A model generated the notes under the pieces. The model was not told where the DNA came from. It was given only the letters and a program-made list of their open reading frames with translations, and did no database searches. From contig NZ_CP061281.1 in assembly GCF_014621695.1 (NCBI RefSeq), positions 1,054,001 to 1,118,000 of the forward strand: DNA of 64,000 nt, in the 5' to 3' direction. This document shows, piece by piece, positions 62,288 through 64,000 of the stretch. How positions within the stretch are numbered: position 1 is the first letter of the stretch; every line of letters begins with the position of its first letter. The position numbers and the translations under genes were made by a program. Source of the stretch: Streptomyces xanthii (GTDB lineage Bacteria; Actinomycetota; Actinomycetes; Streptomycetales; Streptomycetaceae).

Positions 62288-63073
62288 TCACTTACCGGTG
62301 AACTTCTCGTACTCCTTGAGCACCTCGTCCGTCGGTCCGTCCATCCGCAGCTCGCCGCGCTCCAGCCACAGGACGCGGTCGCAGGTGTCGCGGATCGACT
62401 TGTTGTTGTGGCTCACCAGGAAGACGGTGCCGGCCTCCTTGCGCAGCTCGCGGATGCGGGCCTCGGAGCGCTTCTGGAACTTGCGGTCGCCCGTGGCCAG
62501 CGCCTCGTCGATCATGAGGACGTCGTGGTCCTTGGCCGCCGCGATGGAGAAGCGCAGGCGCGCCGCCATGCCGGACGAGTAGGTCCGCATCGGCAGGGTG
62601 ATGAAGTCGCCCTTCTCGTTGATGCCCGAGAAGTCGACGATCTCCTGGTAGCGCGCCTTGATCTGCTCGCGGGACATGCCCATCGCGAGACCGCCGAGGA
62701 TCACGTTCCGCTCGCCCGTGAGGTCGTTCATCAAGGCCGCGTTCACGCCGAGCAGCGAAGGCTGGCCGTCGGTGTAGACCTTGCCCTTCTCGGCCGGCAG
62801 GAGACCCGCGATGGCGCGCAGCAGGGTCGACTTGCCCGAGCCGTTCGAGCCGATCAGGCCGATCGCCTCGCCGCGGTAGGCGGTGAAGGAGACGCCGCGC
62901 ACGGCGTGCACCTTGCGCACGCCCCGCTCCTCGCCCCGCTTCAGGATGCGGCTGAGCGCCGCGGTGGCGCTGCCCTTGCCGGTCTTCGCGCCGTTGACGC
63001 GGTAGACGATGTGCAGCTCGTCCGCGATCACCGTGGGGACGCGGGCGTCCTGCGTCTTGTCGAGATCAGCCAC
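62288..63073 (-). CDS. ABC-2 exporter ATP-binding subunit (TagH/RfbB type)
   Basis: 261 residues from a GTG overlapping the permease stop by 8 bp. Walker A IGSNGSGKSTLLRAI, signature TYSSGMAARLRFSIA, Walker B DVLMIDEAL, switch His in FLVSHNNKSI. The N-terminal ~45 residues and the alpha-helical insert fit the polysaccharide/teichoic-acid exporter class. With the next gene it forms an exporter for wall glycan or lipid-linked polymer. No C-terminal sugar-binding extension. Confidence 0.93.
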   Translation of the reverse strand: MADLDKTQDARVPTVIADELHIVYRVNGAKTGKGSATAALSRILKRGEERGVRKVHAVRGVSFTAYRGEAIGLIGSNGSGKSTLLRAIAGLLPAEKGKVYTDGQPSLLGVNAALMNDLTGERNVILGGLAMGMSREQIKARYQEIVDFSGINEKGDFITLPMRTYSSGMAARLRFSIAAAKDHDVLMIDEALATGDRKFQKRSEARIRELRKEAGTVFLVSHNNKSIRDTCDRVLWLERGELRMDGPTDEVLKEYEKFTGK

Positions 63074-63977
63074 GGCCGTACCGCTCCTCTGCCTTCCAGA
63101 AGTAGACGAAGCCCACGACACCGAAGAGGACCGCCCAGCCGGCCGCGAACGCCCACACGTGCGGGGGCAGGTACGCGGACCCGTAGCCGTCCGCCCGCAT
63201 GAACGCGTAGCGGATCAGGTCCATGTAGATGGAGGCCGGGTTCCACTGCAGGACGTCGCCGACCCAGGACGGGACGCCCTTCTTGCCTTCGAGCATCGCC
63301 GGGATGCTGAACATGACGCCGGACGCGTACATCCACGTACGCATCACGAACGGCATCAGCTGCGCCAGGTCCGGCGTCTTGGCGCCCGCCCGCGCGAAGA
63401 TCAGCGCGAGGCCGGTGTTGAACACGAACTGGAGGGCCAGCGCGGGCACCACCAGGAGCCATGACAGGCCCGGGAGGATCCCGAAGCCCAGCATGATCAG
63501 CACCAGCACGATCATCGAGAACAACAGCTGCTGGAGCTGCTGGAGCGCGAACGAGATCGGCAGCGAGGCCCGCGGGAAGTGCAGCGCCCGCACGAGGCCC
63601 AGGTTGCCGGAGATCGCCCGCACGCCCGCCATCACCGAGCTCTGCGTGAACGTGAAGACGAAGACGCCGGTGACCAGGAAGGGCACGTAGATGTCGTGCG
63701 GGATGCCCTTACGGGCACCGAGCAGCAGTCCGAAGATGAAGAAGTAGACCGCGGCGTTCAGCAGCGGGGTCGCCACCTGCCAGACCTGGCCGAGCTTGGC
63801 CTGGCTGTACTGGGCGGTCAGCTTCGCCTGCGAGAAGGCGAGGATGAAGTGCCGCCGGCCCCACAGCTGCCGTACGTACTCGTTCAGACCGGGGCGGGCC
63901 CCGCTCACGGACAAGCCGTACTTGGCGGCGAGCTCGGCAGGGGAGAGCCCGTCGTCGGGCGACGGGGCCGCGCTCAC
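63066..63977 (-). CDS. ABC-2 exporter permease (TagG/RfbA type)
   Basis: 303 residues, GTG start. Amphipathic interface QAKLTAQYSQAKLGQVWQVATPLLNA (in parts), about six membrane helices, RALHFPRASLPISFALQQL, and the IYMDLIRYAFM motif near the end, as in teichoic-acid and O-antigen exporters. Co-translated with the ATPase. Its start overlaps the stop of yet another gene running in from the right edge. Confidence 0.93.
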   Translation of the reverse strand: MSAAPSPDDGLSPAELAAKYGLSVSGARPGLNEYVRQLWGRRHFILAFSQAKLTAQYSQAKLGQVWQVATPLLNAAVYFFIFGLLLGARKGIPHDIYVPFLVTGVFVFTFTQSSVMAGVRAISGNLGLVRALHFPRASLPISFALQQLQQLLFSMIVLVLIMLGFGILPGLSWLLVVPALALQFVFNTGLALIFARAGAKTPDLAQLMPFVMRTWMYASGVMFSIPAMLEGKKGVPSWVGDVLQWNPASIYMDLIRYAFMRADGYGSAYLPPHVWAFAAGWAVLFGVVGFVYFWKAEERYGRG

Positions 63978-64000
63978 CGCGACACCGCCGTCATGCGTTG
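63974..64000 (-). CDS. C-terminal end of a gene entering from the right edge
   Basis: Eight codons (QRMTAVSR) and a TGA that shares bases with the GTG of the permease. The ATGA/GTGA overlap style of this region suggests an upstream cistron of the same exporter operon, but too little is visible to name it. Confidence 0.35.
   Translation of the reverse strand, partial: QRMTAVSR

Overview
The window is a very GC-rich actinobacterial chromosome segment, almost certainly Streptomyces. The evidence is third-codon GC bias throughout, frequent GTG starts with ATGA/GTGA overlaps, a cvnABCD conservon, DUF742/roadblock proteins, a c-di-AMP (ydaO-type) riboswitch in front of a LysM/M23 cell-wall hydrolase, and a full hopanoid cluster in the gene order I remember for the S. 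coelicolor SCO6759-SCO6771 region. No rRNA, tRNA, CRISPR, insertion sequence or prophage was seen.

Layout. 1-7.3 kb: mixed housekeeping genes (partial MFS exporter, YjbR protein, lipase-like hydrolase, orphan SUKH-4 immunity-type protein, tdh-kbl-lysR threonine degradation, a RibD-like reductase). 7.3-26.1 kb: a carbohydrate/glycoprotein utilisation locus. On the minus strand are a two-permease ABC importer with its lipoprotein, a translationally coupled M1 metallopeptidase, a secreted beta-helix/discoidin protein and a Gfo/Idh/MocA oxidoreductase. On the plus strand are a 2-hydroxyacid dehydrogenase, a LacI regulator, two M60/enhancin-like metallopeptidases, a PL8 polysaccharide lyase and a DUF2264 protein. 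Three LacI-type operators sit at the divergent centre and before the first M60 gene. 26.1-29.7 kb: conservon. 30.0-33.7 kb: a single-chain Baeyer-Villiger monooxygenase/alpha-beta hydrolase fusion opposite an AraC regulator, with 21-bp-spaced direct repeats between them.

33.8-44.7 kb: a small hypothetical gene, an MBL-fold hydrolase, then a four-gene translationally coupled operon (acyl-CoA dehydrogenase, AruI-like 2-oxo acid decarboxylase, Glu/Leu/Phe/Val dehydrogenase, ADP-forming acyl-CoA ligase), and opposite it an amino-acid permease next to a TetR regulator. Three copies of an 18-bp palindrome ACTGA-N8-TCAGT, two flanking the operon promoter and one between permease and tetR, tie the six genes into one probable TetR regulon for amino-acid or amine breakdown.

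44.8-48.9 kb: GDSL hydrolase, riboswitch-controlled M23 peptidase, tyrosine phosphatase, DUF6126-like membrane peptide and an XRE-cupin regulator with its palindromic operator. 49.1-61.9 kb: minus-strand hopanoid operon (hpnC, hpnD, an overlooked 49-codon gene, hpnE, polyprenyl diphosphate synthase, shc, hpnG, hpnH, ispG, dxs, hpnO), which carries its own isoprenoid precursor enzymes and the steps to C35 aminobacteriohopanetriol. A 22-codon upstream ORF is coupled to hpnC. 62.3-64 kb: a TagGH-type polysaccharide exporter and the last codons of a further upstream gene.
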